Below, one piece after another: positions 50,987 to 61,435 of a DNA stretch of 64,000 bases (the first letter of the stretch is position 1; each line of letters starts with the position of its first letter). The notes under the pieces were generated by a model. It did no database searches. It was given only the letters and a program-made list of their open reading frames with translations, and was not told where the DNA came from. Source of the DNA: Neorhizobium sp. NCHU2750 (lineage in GTDB: Bacteria > Pseudomonadota > Alphaproteobacteria > Rhizobiales > Rhizobiaceae); assembly GCF_003597675.1 (NCBI RefSeq), contig NZ_CP030827.1:2418001-2482000 (forward strand). Reading direction: 5' to 3'. The position numbers were made by a program, and so were the translations under genes.

Positions 50987-51666
50987 GCCATATTCTCGAC
51001 CGCCCTGCCTGGAACGCGCTTGCCACCGTTCATGCCGATTTCGCTGAAGGCTCGCCGCTTGCAAGGCGCTACGACCCGTCGGTCGTGCTGTTTGCAGCAC
51101 CGGCCGACGACAGCCCGGAAAGCCTCGCGGCTCTCGCCGCACTCCCGTCTTCGGATGAAGACGTGCTGCTGCTGGTCGAGGCGGCACCCGTCGCCCTTCC
51201 CCGGACGCTGGAGATCAAGATGGAGGCGGTGCTTGTCCAGATGCTGGCCGAAAAGGCTTTCGAACGGATCGGCGATCCCCGCATCGAGCCCCTGACCGAG
51301 GCCGACGCCGAGGAAATGCTCGCCCTCGCAACCTTGACCAAGCCCGGCCCCTTCACCCTCAGGGCCCAGGCGCTCGGCACGTTCTGGGGCATCCGCGTCG
51401 ATGGCCGCATAGTCGCCATGTGCGGCCAGCGCATGCGCCAGCCGGGCTTTTCCGAACTGAGCGGCCTCTGCGTCCACCCTGATTTCCAGGGCAAGGGATT
51501 GGGGAAGCTGATGCTGCGCTTCGTCGCCGGCGAGATCTCGGCCCGCAACGAAGCGGTCTATCTCCACGCCTACGAGACCAACACGGGAGCGATCGCTCTC
51601 TATCAGTCCCTCGGCTTCGCCATCCGCGCCGACATGAATTTGAAGGTGGTCAAGCGGGCAGTCTAA
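50983..51666 (+). CDS. GNAT-family N-acetyltransferase
   Basis: 227 aa from ATG 50983, coupled to marR. The C-terminal half is the acetyltransferase domain: ELSGLCVHPDFQGKGLGKLM (motif A with Q/GxGxG) at about 160-180 and YLHAYETNTGAIALYQSLGF (motif B). FGFxxR-like end SLGFAIRADMNLKVV. The first 100 residues are a less conserved extension. Similar MarR-GNAT pairs are common in rhizobia; substrate unknown. Confidence 0.88.
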   Translation: MSHILDRPAWNALATVHADFAEGSPLARRYDPSVVLFAAPADDSPESLAALAALPSSDEDVLLLVEAAPVALPRTLEIKMEAVLVQMLAEKAFERIGDPRIEPLTEADAEEMLALATLTKPGPFTLRAQALGTFWGIRVDGRIVAMCGQRMRQPGFSELSGLCVHPDFQGKGLGKLMLRFVAGEISARNEAVYLHAYETNTGAIALYQSLGFAIRADMNLKVVKRAV

Positions 51667-51988
51667 CGTGTCACGCAGTCGGGGCAATCCCCCTCTGGCC
51701 TGCCTGCCATCTCCCCCGCAGACGGCAGGGCAATCGCATATGGGTGAAAGACCCCACCCCACCCTCCCCACAAGGGGGAGGGCTTAACCCAGTCGTGCCG
51801 CTGCGACCCAATCGAGGCAGGCGAGTGCCACAGGTCTTCTCCCCCCTCGTGGCTGGGTCCGAAGGACGCCGGCAGGCCAGAAAGGGTTCTTGGCCATCTG
51901 CGATTCTCCTCCCCCTTGTGGGGGTCCGAAGGACGGGCGAGACCCACGGCTCGCCCCGGATGGTTGGCATGGGCTTTTCCAGATCGGA
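51667..51988. other. Intergenic repeat region
   Basis: No gene. CCCCACAAGGGGGAG at 51766-51780 recurs inverted as CTCCCCCTTGTGGGG near 51908-51924, and GTCCGAAGGACG occurs twice in between (about 51857 and 51925). This looks like a dispersed palindromic element of rhizobial intergenic regions, folding into a large hairpin that may also terminate GNAT and trpE(G) transcripts. Confidence 0.5.
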
Positions 51989-54178
51989 TCAAGCCGCCTT
52001 CGTTTCGCGCTTCCTTGCCAGATGCGCCACGACGTTTTCGATCATCCGCATGCCGGCATCGCCGCCGAGCGTCATGATCGATTCCGGGTGGAACTGCACG
52101 GCTGCGATCGGCTCCTTGGCATGTTCGATGCCCATGATCGTGCCGTCCTCGCTTTCCGCCGTGATGATGAAATCCGGATGAAGCGTCTTCGGATCGGCAA
52201 AGATCGAATGATAGCGCCCGACCGTCACGTCCTTGGCAAGGCCGGAGAAGACGATGCCGGGCTCCAGCACCCGGATGCGCGACGGCTTGCCGTGCATCGG
52301 GATCGCCAGGTGCCTTAGATCACCGCCATAGGCTTCCGCCAGTGCCTGCAGCCCGAGGCAGACGCCGAAGATCGGCAAGTTCTTCGCCCGCGCCGCCTTG
52401 ATCGTCGCCTTGCAGTCGAAATCCTTCGGATTGCCGGGCCCCGGCGACAGCACGACAAGATCGGGATCGATACGGTCGAACACCTCCTGCGGCACCGGCG
52501 TGCGCACCGTCGAGACGGTAGCACCCGTCTGGCGGAAATAGTTGGCAAGCGTGTGGACGAAACTGTCCTCGTGGTCGACCAGCAGGATTTTGACGCCCAC
52601 GCCGACCTTGGCCACGTCGCGCGACACTTTCCCTGCATTGCCCGCCCGTGCATCGCGGATCGCCGAAATCATCGCCGATGCCTTCAGTTCGGTCTCGGCC
52701 TCTTCCTCTTCCGGATTGCTGTCGTTGAGCAGCGTCGCACCGGCGCGCACTTCGGCAATCCCGTCCTTGACGCGGATGGTGCGCAGCGTCAGGCCGGTAT
52801 TCATGTCACCATTGAAGCCCACCATACCGATCGCCCCGCCATACCATGCGCGCGGGCTGCGCTCATGGCTCTCGATGAAGCGCATCGCCCACAGCTTCGG
52901 CGCACCGGTGACGGTGACCGCCCAGGCGTGGGACAGGAAGCCGTCAAACGCGTCCATGTCGGGCCGCAACCGGCCTTCGATATGGTCGACCGTATGGATG
53001 AGGCGCGAATACATCTCGATCTGCCGGCGGCCGATCACCTTCACCGACCCCGGCTCGCAGACGCGCGACTTGTCGTTTCGGTCGACATCCGAGCACATGG
53101 TCAGCTCGGACTCGTCCTTCTTCGAATTCAAGAGCTTGAGGATCTGTTCCGAATCCGAGATCGCATCCTCGCCGCGCTTGATCGTGCCGGAAATCGGGCA
53201 GGTTTCGATGCGCCGGCCCGACACGCGCACGAACATTTCCGGCGAAGCGCCGACCAGATATTCCTGATGGCCGAGATTGATGAAGAACGAATAGGGCGAC
53301 GGGTTGATCGCCTTCAGCCGGTTGGAAATCTCCGAAGGCTTCGAGTCACAGCGCTCCATGAATTTCTGGCCGGGCACCACTTCGAACAGGTCGCCGCGGC
53401 GGAAACTTTCCTTCGCTTCGGTGACGAGCTTGGCATATTCGCCCGGCTTATGGTCGCCCTTCGGCGGGGTCACCGTCGTGCGCTGGAACGGATCGGGCGC
53501 GATGTCGTCGGACTTGCCTTCCGTCGTCACGCCGCCCTTTTCGAAATCATAGCGGTCGATCCAGGCCTTGGCGGCATGGTGGTCGACAACGAGGATCTCG
53601 TCGGGCAGGAACAGAACCATGTCGCGCTGGTCTTCCGGCCGCTGCATCGAAAGCTTGATCGCGTCGAACTGGAAGGCGAGATCGTAACCGAAGGCACCGA
53701 ACAGGCCGATCGCCGAATCCGCATCGGAATAGAAAAGGTCGACGATCGCTCTGAGCACGGAAAATACCGTCGGCATTTTCGAGCGCTCTTCCTCGGTGAA
53801 CACCCGGCTCGGCGGGTTGACGGTCAGGTCGAGGCGGCGGGCGCTGCGTTCCCCGAGCGTCAGGTCCTCGACACCGGCAAGCCGGTCGGCGACGAAGGAA
53901 AGCAGCACCTCGCCGCGCTCGTTATAGGCTTCGATCCACACCTTGCGGCCGTTGCAGGTAATGCCGAGCGGCGGATCGACGATGGCGGTATCCCAGCGCG
54001 TATAGCGGCCCGGATATTCGTAGTTGGAAGAGAAGACGGCGCCGCGCCGCTCGTCCAGCTTGTCGACATAGGTGGAGATCGCCGTGGCGTAATCGGCCGG
54101 CCGCCGCTTGCGGCTGACGGTGATCCCGCCCTTGGTCTCGTAGGTCTCCGAACCGTCGTCGTGAATGATCGTCGCCAT
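51989..54178 (-). CDS. trpE(G): Fused anthranilate synthase, TrpE-TrpG
   Basis: 729 aa, the length known for the Sinorhizobium fusion. The synthase half (residues 1 to about 510) holds [30 protein letters not shown]-like [29 protein letters not shown] and [15 protein letters not shown]. After a linker comes the TrpG amidotransferase (about 530-729), with [36 protein letters not shown] (catalytic Cys), and [11 protein letters not shown] (His and Glu). Converts chorismate and glutamine to anthranilate, the first step to tryptophan. The ATG at 54178 is at the end of the trp leader, whose attenuator lies upstream. Confidence 0.97.
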   Translation of the reverse strand: MATIIHDDGSETYETKGGITVSRKRRPADYATAISTYVDKLDERRGAVFSSNYEYPGRYTRWDTAIVDPPLGITCNGRKVWIEAYNERGEVLLSFVADRLAGVEDLTLGERSARRLDLTVNPPSRVFTEEERSKMPTVFSVLRAIVDLFYSDADSAIGLFGAFGYDLAFQFDAIKLSMQRPEDQRDMVLFLPDEILVVDHHAAKAWIDRYDFEKGGVTTEGKSDDIAPDPFQRTTVTPPKGDHKPGEYAKLVTEAKESFRRGDLFEVVPGQKFMERCDSKPSEISNRLKAINPSPYSFFINLGHQEYLVGASPEMFVRVSGRRIETCPISGTIKRGEDAISDSEQILKLLNSKKDESELTMCSDVDRNDKSRVCEPGSVKVIGRRQIEMYSRLIHTVDHIEGRLRPDMDAFDGFLSHAWAVTVTGAPKLWAMRFIESHERSPRAWYGGAIGMVGFNGDMNTGLTLRTIRVKDGIAEVRAGATLLNDSNPEEEEAETELKASAMISAIRDARAGNAGKVSRDVAKVGVGVKILLVDHEDSFVHTLANYFRQTGATVSTVRTPVPQEVFDRIDPDLVVLSPGPGNPKDFDCKATIKAARAKNLPIFGVCLGLQALAEAYGGDLRHLAIPMHGKPSRIRVLEPGIVFSGLAKDVTVGRYHSIFADPKTLHPDFIITAESEDGTIMGIEHAKEPIAAVQFHPESIMTLGGDAGMRMIENVVAHLARKRETKAA

Positions 54179-54276
54179 ATGAATGCCCTGCCTCTTCGAT
54201 CTGGCCTCTGCGGCCCGCTGCAGGCATAAAAGCGATCTGCAGCATTCTGGTTTCTGCCCGGTTCGTCTGCGACCAA

Positions 54277-54307
54277 CAAAAAAGCCGCCTCGGTTCTCGG
54301 GCGGCTT
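54277..54307 (-). terminator. trp attenuator terminator
   Basis: On the minus strand AAGCCGCC/GGCGGCTT stem followed by TTTTTTG, between trpL and trpE(G). Classic ribosome-mediated attenuator position. Confidence 0.85.
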
Positions 54308-54347
54308 GGTCTGGTCTTGTCGATGGACATGACTGGTCAAGGCCGCT

Positions 54348-54392
54348 TCAGCGTGCCCACCACCAGTTACCGATGTTCATCGAGTTGTTCAT
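54348..54392 (-). CDS. trpL: trp leader peptide (14 aa)
   Basis: [14 protein letters not shown], three consecutive Trp codons, stop 40 bp before the attenuator stem. Equivalent to the S. meliloti trpL leader, where ribosome stalling at Trp codons prevents the terminator. The ATG falls about eight bases after the predicted -10 box, so translation is probably leaderless, as in that species. The released leader RNA (rnTrpL) acts in trans there; whether it does here is inference. Confidence 0.9.
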   Translation of the reverse strand: MNNSMNIGNWWWAR

Positions 54393-54400
54393 GGCGCGAA

Positions 54401-54429
54401 TTGTTAGCGTGGCTCTTGTCTGCGCGCAA
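54401..54429 (-). promoter_or_regulatory. Predicted trp promoter
   Basis: TTGCGC at 54424-54429 and TAACAA at 54401-54406, 17 bp apart, on the minus strand; same -35 sequence and spacing as the leu leader promoter at 1904-1932. Confidence 0.7.
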
Positions 54430-54579
54430 GCAAATTTCTGAGGGCCGAAAAAAGCAGCATCCGATGCGACCAAACCCGCCCTTGCCGCGTTGCCCCTCTC
54501 GCCGGGTAAGCGTGAAACCACCGCAGACGACTTCTGCGGCCACGCAAGCCCATCTGTGAACGGACAAGGATGAGGCCGG

Positions 54580-56034
54580 ATGAGGTCAGGACGCCAGACG
54601 AAACGCCCCCTTTATCTTCTTGCCCTGAGCATGCCGCTGATGCTCGGCGCCGCCCCGCCGCCCATGCTTGGCCCCGTGCGACCGATCCCGCAAATGAAGC
54701 CCGCCGATGTGGTCGAGGTCAACGTCCTCGATCGCTTCCTGCAGGATAGCGGCCTGCGCAAGCGCAGCACCCCGTCGAAGAGAACCAGAACCCGCACACC
54801 CGCAAACCGCAGCGCCATCCCCGCCGCCCCGCCACTTGCGGCCGTTCCCGTGCCGACACCGAAGCCACAGGACGAGGCTACTGCTGCCTCGCCGGCTCAG
54901 CCCGCAGCAGCCCCCCAGACAACAGACCCCGCGCCCGACGCCAAGGTGGAAAAGCAGGCCGCCATGGCTGCGGCAGAGACGGCGGAGAAGCAGAAGGGCC
55001 AGGACCGGCAATCGCCCGAAACCTCGCCGGTCAGACCCGACGAAACGAAGACGGCTGAAAACCCTGCCCCGCCCACGGTCGAGCAGCCCGCAACGGCTGT
55101 CGAACCTGCACACCCGGCCGAGGTGCCAAAGCCGCAGGCAAAGCCCGAGACGAGCGACACCGCATCCGGCCAGCCAAAGACCGGCGACCACGAAAAGCCC
55201 GATACGTCGGCGAACGGCCAGCAACAGCCACCGAAGGACGCCGCGCACAAGGACGAGCCCCGGACAACCGAGAAGTCGACCGACAAGACAACCGACAAGT
55301 CGACGGATCCGGGAAAGCAGGAGCCAGCCGATGATGCCGCCGCGCCGGACGGCAAGGGCAAGGCAAACGGAAACGCCAAGGGAGAGGAAAAAGGCCAAGC
55401 CGAAGCAGACGGCAACAAGCAGACGGAAGACGAACAGAAAGCCGAGGCCTCGCCGCCGCCTCCCCCGCTGGTCAAGGAAGACCCGGAGGAACTCAAGGCC
55501 TGCCTGTCCGACCTTGCCGCCATCGGCGCGAAATTCGAGCCGACCGATCCGATCGACGACGGCCATGGCTGCGGCATCGAGCATCCGATCGACGTCGCGC
55601 AGGTTCTGCCCGGTGTCGATCTCGGCGGCGCGACGATGCGCTGCAAGACGGCGCTCACCATGGCCCATTGGCTGAAGGATACCGTGCAGCCGGCCCTGAA
55701 CATCGCCATGCCCGGCCGCCATATCACCGGCCTCGTGCCGGGTTCGACCTACGAGTGCCGCCTGCGCAACGGCGCCTCGACGGGCAAGATATCGGAGCAT
55801 GCGCGCGGCAATGCCTATGACGTGGCCGCTTTTAAGCTCGACAATGGCGAGAAGATCGAGATGAAGCCGCGAAACGAGGATTCGACGCTCGAAGGCGCCT
55901 TCCAGCGCACCGCCACCGCCGGCGCCTGCCTGCACTTCACCACCGTCCTGTCACCGGGCAGCGATGCCGCGCACGAGACACACCTGCATCTCGACGTGCT
56001 CGAGCGCAAGGGCGGCTATCGCTACTGCCGGTAA
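54580..56034 (+). CDS. Extensin-like protein with long acidic/proline-rich linker
   Basis: 484 aa. An N-terminal signal-like segment (LYLLALSMPLMLGAAPPP) is followed by about 250 residues rich in Pro, Lys, Glu, Ala and Gln, of low complexity. The C-terminal 180 residues are the bacterial extensin-like domain (related to D-Ala-D-Ala peptidase folds): CGIEHPIDVAQVLPGVDLGG, TGKISEHARGNAYDVAAFKL and HETHLHLDVLERKGGYRYCR (HLHxD-type metal site with His and Asp). Periplasmic; probably acts on peptidoglycan. ATG 54580 preceded by AAGGATGAGG. Confidence 0.85.
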   Translation: MRSGRQTKRPLYLLALSMPLMLGAAPPPMLGPVRPIPQMKPADVVEVNVLDRFLQDSGLRKRSTPSKRTRTRTPANRSAIPAAPPLAAVPVPTPKPQDEATAASPAQPAAAPQTTDPAPDAKVEKQAAMAAAETAEKQKGQDRQSPETSPVRPDETKTAENPAPPTVEQPATAVEPAHPAEVPKPQAKPETSDTASGQPKTGDHEKPDTSANGQQQPPKDAAHKDEPRTTEKSTDKTTDKSTDPGKQEPADDAAAPDGKGKANGNAKGEEKGQAEADGNKQTEDEQKAEASPPPPPLVKEDPEELKACLSDLAAIGAKFEPTDPIDDGHGCGIEHPIDVAQVLPGVDLGGATMRCKTALTMAHWLKDTVQPALNIAMPGRHITGLVPGSTYECRLRNGASTGKISEHARGNAYDVAAFKLDNGEKIEMKPRNEDSTLEGAFQRTATAGACLHFTTVLSPGSDAAHETHLHLDVLERKGGYRYCR

Positions 56035-56044
56035 AGGGCGCGCG

Positions 56045-56359
56045 TTACTGCTGGGTGATCGTGTAGGACGAACCGTCGCCGGCATCCCCGCTGGACGAAC
56101 CGTTGGTCTTCATCGGCTTCACGTCCACGACCGGATGGCAGATGCGCACGGTGCGCGCCTGGCCGGTCTGCGTCACCGTCAGAAGCTCGCACTCCTCATT
56201 GGCATAGGAAGCGCTTGCCACATGCTGGCGCGACGCCTTGGGCGCCGACGGATAATGCCCGCTGACCATATCGGCGGCCCCGGCCGACACCGAGCCGAGA
56301 AACAGTGCGGAGATTGCGGCAGCAGCCGAGAGTGAAAGCATTCGCATTGAAATCGACAT
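56045..56359 (-). CDS. Secreted hypothetical protein (104 aa)
   Basis: ATG 56359 has GGAGA upstream; an in-frame start at 56389 is less likely. A signal peptide (MLSLSAAAAISALFLGSVSA, cut near GAA) precedes a small domain with two cysteines (EECELLTV and RICHPVVDV) likely forming a disulphide. Ser/Gly-rich tail. Rhizobial periplasmic protein of unknown role, convergent with the extensin-like gene. Confidence 0.7.
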   Translation of the reverse strand: MSISMRMLSLSAAAAISALFLGSVSAGAADMVSGHYPSAPKASRQHVASASYANEECELLTVTQTGQARTVRICHPVVDVKPMKTNGSSSGDAGDGSSYTITQQ

Positions 56360-56505
56360 CAAAGTCTCCGCAATATCCCGGCGCGTCACGAACCTGTAAG
56401 GTGATCCTGCGCGGCATCGCGCCGAAATTCAAGCTCCAGCTTCAACAATGCTTTCCCGCATCTTGACATGCACTGTCAAGCCACGAAAGCAACACTTCGA
56501 CGGGA

Positions 56506-58185
56506 TCAGAACAGTCCTTCGATCTCGCCCTCGTCATTGAGGAATATCCGCTCGGCAGACGGCGAGCGCGGCAGGCCCGGCATGGTCATGATCTCGCCGG
56601 TAATCGCCACGATGAACCCGGCACCGGCAGAGAGACGCACCTCGCGCACATGCACGACATGGCCTTCCGGCGCCCCGCGCAGCGTCGGGTCGGTGGAGAA
56701 GGAATATTGCGTCTTGGCGATGCAGACCGGCAGGTTGCCGTAACCCTGCTCTTCCCAGGCCTTCAGCTGGTCGCGCACCGACTTGTCGGCCGTCACTTCG
56801 CCGGCATGGTAGATCTTCGAGGCGACAGTCTGGATCTTGTCGAAAAGCGGCGTGTCGTCCGGATAGAGCGGCTGGAAATTCGCCTGCCCGCTATCGGCAA
56901 GTTCGACCACCTTATGGGCGAGTTCCTCGATGCCGGCCGAGCCCTGCCCCCAGTGGCGGCAGAGGATCGCATCGGCACCCAGCCGGTCGACATAGTCCTT
57001 GATCGCAGCGATCTCGGCATCGGTATCGGAAATGAAATGGTTGATGGCGACGACGACCGGAACGCCGAACTTGCGCACATTGGCGACGTGGCGTCCAAGA
57101 TTGGCGCAACCGCGCGTCAAGGCCTCGACATTTTCGGCAGACAGGTCTTCCTTCTTCACCCCGCCATTCATCTTCAACGCCCGGATGGTCGCGACGATCA
57201 CCGCCGCATCCGGCTTCAGGCCAGACTGGCGGCACTTGATGTCGAAGAACTTTTCAGCCCCGAGATCGGCCCCGAAACCGGCTTCGGTGACGACATAATC
57301 GCCGAGCTTCAGCGCCGCCTTGGTGGCGATCACCGAATTGCAGCCATGCGCGATATTGGCGAACGGACCACCATGCACGAAAGCCGGATTGTTTTCGAGC
57401 GTCTGCACCAGGTTCGGCTGCATCGCATCCTTCAAAAGCACCGCCATCGCCTTGTCGGCCTTGATGTCGCGCGCATAGACCGGCGAGCGGTCGAAACGGT
57501 AGCCGATGACGATCTGCCCGAGCCGGCGTTCCAGATCGGCGAGGTTTTCCGCAAGGCAGAGGATCGCCATGACTTCGGAGGCGACCGTGATGTCGAACCC
57601 GCCCTCGCGCGGAAAACCGTTCTTGGCGCCACCGAGCGACAGCACGACCTCGCGCAGTGCCCGGTCGTTCATGTCCATCACCCGCCGCCAGGAAACCCGG
57701 CGAATATCGATATCGAGTTCGTTGCCCCAATAGACATGATTGTCGATCATCGCCGACAGAAGATTATGCGCCGAGGTGATCGCGTGGAAATCGCCGGTGA
57801 AATGGAGGTTGATATCCTCCATCGGCACGACCTGCGCATAACCGCCGCCGGCAGCCCCGCCCTTGACGCCGAAACACGGCCCGAGCGACGGCTCGCGCAC
57901 GCAGATGACCGCCCTTTTGCCGATCCGGTTCAGCCCGTCGCCGAGACCAACGGTCGTCGTCGTCTTGCCCTCGCCGGCCGGCGTCGGGTTGATCGCGGTG
58001 ACGAGGATCAGCTTGCCGTTCTTCCGGCCTTCGAGCGAGGCGATGAACTCCGCCCCGATCTTCGCCTTGTCATGGCCATACGGAATGAGATCGTTAGACG
58101 AGATCCCGAGCTTTTCGCCGATCGCCGAGATCGGCAGCTTCTTCGCCGCGCGGGCGATCTCGATATCGGATTGTACCATGGCCAT
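56506..58185 (-). CDS. fhs: Formate-tetrahydrofolate ligase
   Basis: 559 aa, the usual length. Starts [20 protein letters not shown] at ATG 58185. The ATP-binding P-loop is [20 protein letters not shown] (about residues 65-84). Further signatures are [20 protein letters not shown] and [13 protein letters not shown]. It joins formate to tetrahydrofolate with ATP, giving 10-formyl-THF for purine and one-carbon metabolism. Monocistronic as far as seen; no folD nearby. Confidence 0.97.
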   Translation of the reverse strand: MAMVQSDIEIARAAKKLPISAIGEKLGISSNDLIPYGHDKAKIGAEFIASLEGRKNGKLILVTAINPTPAGEGKTTTTVGLGDGLNRIGKRAVICVREPSLGPCFGVKGGAAGGGYAQVVPMEDINLHFTGDFHAITSAHNLLSAMIDNHVYWGNELDIDIRRVSWRRVMDMNDRALREVVLSLGGAKNGFPREGGFDITVASEVMAILCLAENLADLERRLGQIVIGYRFDRSPVYARDIKADKAMAVLLKDAMQPNLVQTLENNPAFVHGGPFANIAHGCNSVIATKAALKLGDYVVTEAGFGADLGAEKFFDIKCRQSGLKPDAAVIVATIRALKMNGGVKKEDLSAENVEALTRGCANLGRHVANVRKFGVPVVVAINHFISDTDAEIAAIKDYVDRLGADAILCRHWGQGSAGIEELAHKVVELADSGQANFQPLYPDDTPLFDKIQTVASKIYHAGEVTADKSVRDQLKAWEEQGYGNLPVCIAKTQYSFSTDPTLRGAPEGHVVHVREVRLSAGAGFIVAITGEIMTMPGLPRSPSAERIFLNDEGEIEGLF

Positions 58186-58301
58186 GTTTTCCCGTCCGGC
58201 GATTATATGAGCATTTCGTTGGCCATGCTTAGCGAAGCAGGCTCCGGCTGTGAATAGCCCGCCGGCCACAAGACCCCGCGATCCAAAGAAAAAGCCCGAC
58301 G

Positions 58302-58334
58302 AAAAAGGGGCGGCACGATCGCTCGCACCGCCCC
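58302..58334 (-). terminator. Terminator of the haem receptor gene
   Basis: On the minus strand GGGGCGG/CCGCCCC stem, loop of about 14, then TTTTTCG, 30 bp after the receptor stop codon. Confidence 0.8.
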
Positions 58335-58362
58335 GACTGGAGCCCCCGCCCCCAACTCCTGA

Positions 58363-60612
58363 TCAGAATTTCTGGGTCAGGGAGATTTTGAAGTAGCGAC
58401 CCGGTTCGGAATAATAATCCGTCGGCTGGTTGGTGCCCGAAGATGAGACGCCCGACGGGTTCACGTTACGAACGCCAACGGCATTCCAATATTTCTTGTC
58501 GAAGATATTGTAGATGCCGGCCTGGATACGAAGGCCCTTCGTCTGCGTCGGCTCCCACCAGCCGGTCAGGTTGGCAATGCCATAGCCAGGCGCATCGAAC
58601 GTGCTTGCATCGTGGTCGTCACGCATGCCGGCCGCAAGGATACCCGTCAGTTCGCTGCCCCAGGTGTCATTGGCATAGCCAAAGCTCACGACCGACTTGA
58701 ACGGAGCAACCGTGCGGACGAGTTCGTTCGTGTCCGTATCCACGCCGTAGGCATATGCCAAGGAAGCCGTGCCAAAGAAGCCGTTGGCGAAATCCTTGCG
58801 CATCTTCGCTTCGACGCCCGTGATCTTCACGTTCGGGATGTTGCGATAGATAAACAACGTCCCATCGCCAAACCCGCCATAACCGGGATAAATGTCCGTC
58901 GTCTCGGTCTGCTGCTCGATGAAGTTCTTGTATTTGTTGTAAAATACGGTGAGCTTTCCGCTCAGATCGCCGGACTGATAGCTCGCCCCGGCCTCGAAGC
59001 CGTTGCTGGTTTCCGCTTTCAGATCAGGATTGCCGACAACCGCATAACCATAGCCGACATTCGAGAAGTTCAGATACATTTCGTTCATCGTCGGCGCGCG
59101 ATAGGCCATCGACCACTGCGCGAACAACTGAACTTCAGGCGTCAGATCGTAGGTAGCAAGCAGTTTAGGAGAGAACCGCGAACCATTGCTGCCCTTTGGC
59201 AAGCCGAATGTCTCATAACCGCTATTGCTTGAGACCGAACCGTCTGGATCGTAGTCATAGGCATCGAAACGGATACCCGGCGTCAACTTGAAGCCGCTGT
59301 TACCGAAACTGATTTCGTCTTCGGCATAAAGACCAAGCTGCTTTCCGGTCACATCCGGCATGTCGGACTGTGAAGCCGAATCGACGCCGGCAGTGTTGGC
59401 GTAGAGATATTCGTTGAAATAATTCAGCGAACCTGCACCGCCGAAGCGAATAGTGTGGTCCAAATTACCACTCTTGAAGTTGGACTCAGCGCCGCCCACA
59501 ATACCGTAGGAATTTTCCTGCATCGTGTCTTTGCGGATATACGTGCTGCCATCGGCCTTCTCATCACCCGACCGTGATTCCTGTCCAAGCCGCTGCCAGT
59601 ACAGGGAAACGTTGGCGCGATCGATCAGAGAATCGTCCGAAGTGGATTCGTAGTTGTAATCGAGCGATACGCGGTCACGCTCCTGATTGTCATTGGCATG
59701 GAACTCGTAAGGCATATAGGTGCCCCAAAGCGTCTTCATGTCGGTATCGGTTTTCGAGAGATACCGCTCTGCCGTGATGCCGATGCGATTGCCCCCTTCA
59801 AGATCTTGGCGCAGCTTGAACATCACATTGTCCTGCTTCACGTCGGCCGGGTTCGGCTCGGTCCGGGCAGAGCCGAAAGAACTGTTATCGCCCTTATTGT
59901 CCCGCTCATGCCCATACTTGTAAGAGCCTTGGAACAGGACTGACGTATTCTGGATCTTCTTTGCGACGGCGACCGAGCCCCCGACACTCTTGTCCTCGCT
60001 GTCATAGGTCGCCTTGGCGATGCCGCCCCAATTCTTGTCAGGCCCGATGAGATCCTCGGGCTCAAGCGTATGCAGCGACAGAGCACCGCCCAGCGCACCG
60101 GAACCGATGCGGCTTGAATCTGCACCTCGGATCACGTCGGCACTGGAAAGAGCGGAGAAGTCGAAGGCCGAAGACGTACTTTCGAGGCTGGTCGTACCCG
60201 TTCCTTCGCGAGCATAGTTCTCGAAATAGGGGATCGGAATGTTGTCGACCATTGTGACGACACGTGGCCCACCGAGGCCACGGATGAACAGCCCCCCCTG
60301 CTGGCCTGGCTTGGTAGCGATGTAATCAACACCCGGCTCCGTCGTGTTGCCGAGGTCCTGCAGGCTGGTGATATCCTTCTTCGCAATATCGTCCGCTGTC
60401 GTCGAGCTGGCGAGCGGGTTGGCTGCCGCGGGATCACCGGCCTTCACCCTTTTGCCCTTCAACACGATCGGCTTGAGGTTCTGATCGCTCGCCGCCTGCT
60501 GACCTGCCGCCTGTTGGGTCGTGGCCTGCTGTGCAGTAACGTCGGTGGCAAGACCGACGAGAGCCAGCGCGGTGCATGTCAGGAGAAGTGATCGTGAGTG
60601 GCGGGTGCCCAT
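58363..60612 (-). CDS. TonB-dependent haem/haemoglobin receptor (ShmR-like)
   Basis: 749 aa from ATG 60612 (AAAGGA upstream). Signal peptide (LLLTCTALALVGLATDVTAQ), a Gln-rich start, and the plug domain (about 60-180), with VDYIATKPGQQGGLFIRGLG and DNIPIPYFENYAREGTG. Then a 22-strand barrel ending in ...GRYFKISLTQKF with the terminal Phe. FRAP/NPNL-type haem motifs appear as AYRAPTMNEMYLNFSNV and VVGNPDLKAETS, with a conserved His expected between them. Closest to ShmR of Sinorhizobium. Two RirA-type boxes upstream predict induction by iron starvation. Confidence 0.9.
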   Translation of the reverse strand: MGTRHSRSLLLTCTALALVGLATDVTAQQATTQQAAGQQAASDQNLKPIVLKGKRVKAGDPAAANPLASSTTADDIAKKDITSLQDLGNTTEPGVDYIATKPGQQGGLFIRGLGGPRVVTMVDNIPIPYFENYAREGTGTTSLESTSSAFDFSALSSADVIRGADSSRIGSGALGGALSLHTLEPEDLIGPDKNWGGIAKATYDSEDKSVGGSVAVAKKIQNTSVLFQGSYKYGHERDNKGDNSSFGSARTEPNPADVKQDNVMFKLRQDLEGGNRIGITAERYLSKTDTDMKTLWGTYMPYEFHANDNQERDRVSLDYNYESTSDDSLIDRANVSLYWQRLGQESRSGDEKADGSTYIRKDTMQENSYGIVGGAESNFKSGNLDHTIRFGGAGSLNYFNEYLYANTAGVDSASQSDMPDVTGKQLGLYAEDEISFGNSGFKLTPGIRFDAYDYDPDGSVSSNSGYETFGLPKGSNGSRFSPKLLATYDLTPEVQLFAQWSMAYRAPTMNEMYLNFSNVGYGYAVVGNPDLKAETSNGFEAGASYQSGDLSGKLTVFYNKYKNFIEQQTETTDIYPGYGGFGDGTLFIYRNIPNVKITGVEAKMRKDFANGFFGTASLAYAYGVDTDTNELVRTVAPFKSVVSFGYANDTWGSELTGILAAGMRDDHDASTFDAPGYGIANLTGWWEPTQTKGLRIQAGIYNIFDKKYWNAVGVRNVNPSGVSSSGTNQPTDYYSEPGRYFKISLTQKF

Positions 60613-60741
60613 GGGTATCCTTTTCGGCACGCGCAGACATACGCCGTGAGGGTTCACGGCGGCGCGCAGCGGCCCGTTTTCAAATGTGGCGACAATATGG
60701 CGAGAGGCGTTTTATTGCCTTGTTCATGCCATTAAAAAACA

Positions 60742-60756
60742 TGACTCTCGTTGTCA
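60742..60756. promoter_or_regulatory. RirA-type iron-responsive box 1
   Basis: TGACTCTCGTTGTCA fits TGA-N9-TCA, the rhizobial IRO box, between the haem receptor and the UPF0114 gene. Confidence 0.6.
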
Positions 60757-60768
60757 ATTATTAAAACA

Positions 60769-60783
60769 TGACTCCCGTCATCA
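60769..60783. promoter_or_regulatory. RirA-type iron-responsive box 2
   Basis: TGACTCCCGTCATCA fits TGA-N9-TCA; 27 bp from box 1, with the preceding AAAACATGACTC shared by both. Confidence 0.6.
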
Positions 60784-60901
60784 TGTTTGTGTGAGTATCG
60801 GCAAGTGATTAAAATGCAACAAGTCTGGCAACTTTCGGTATTGCCCGGCCTGTATTCGCCCGTCTATGTGAGCGCATACTGATCAAGCTGGAGCACATCT
60901 G

Positions 60902-61435
60902 ATGAAATCGCTGGAATTGCTGGTCGAGAAGATCATTCTGTCGAGCCGATGGATATTGGTGGCCTTCTACCTTGGTCTTGTCGCGGCTCTTGCCCTCTAC
61001 GCCCTGTCGTTTGCCGCCAAATTCTGGAAGGTGGCCAAGGACGTCTTCACGCTGGGCGAATCGGACATGATCCTCGCCATGCTCGGCCTCATCGATGCAG
61101 CCCTCGTCGCCAGCCTGATCGTCATGGTGATGATTTCCGGCTACGAGAATTTCGTCAGCCGCTTCGACGAGACGGAAGCGGACGTCTCCTTCCTCGGCAA
61201 GCTCGATGCAGGCAGCCTGAAGATCAAGGTCGCATCGTCGATCGTCGCCATCTCGTCGATCCACCTTCTGCAGATCTTCCTCAACGCCAACCAGTACACT
61301 GACCAGCAGTTGATGTGGTATACGATCATCCACCTCACCTTCGTCGTCTCCGCCGTCATGCTCGGCTGGCTGGAGCGGATCATGGCCGCCACCAAGGCCG
61401 ACAAGCACGAAGCAAAGCATGAGGCACATCTATAA
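60902..61435 (+). CDS. UPF0114/YqhA-family membrane protein
   Basis: 177 aa with four transmembrane helices (about 15-40, 55-80, 105-130, 135-155). Family signature SSRWILVAFYLGLVAALALY at the N-terminus and IDAALVASLIVMVMISGYENFVSRFD in parts. Function of the family is not established. C-terminus is His/Lys/Glu-rich (ADKHEAKHEAHL), a possible metal-binding tail. Divergent from the haem receptor; the iron boxes lie in the shared region, but nearer the receptor. Confidence 0.85.
   Translation: MKSLELLVEKIILSSRWILVAFYLGLVAALALYALSFAAKFWKVAKDVFTLGESDMILAMLGLIDAALVASLIVMVMISGYENFVSRFDETEADVSFLGKLDAGSLKIKVASSIVAISSIHLLQIFLNANQYTDQQLMWYTIIHLTFVVSAVMLGWLERIMAATKADKHEAKHEAHL

Noticed and set aside
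52553..54229. Long plus-strand frame opposite trpE(G)
   Set aside because: Antisense shadow of a well-conserved enzyme; composition is His/Arg-rich and no start signal exists.
54586..55935. Minus-strand frame opposite the extensin-like gene
   Set aside because: Leu/Arg/Gly-rich artefact of the low-complexity Pro/Lys/Glu coding strand.
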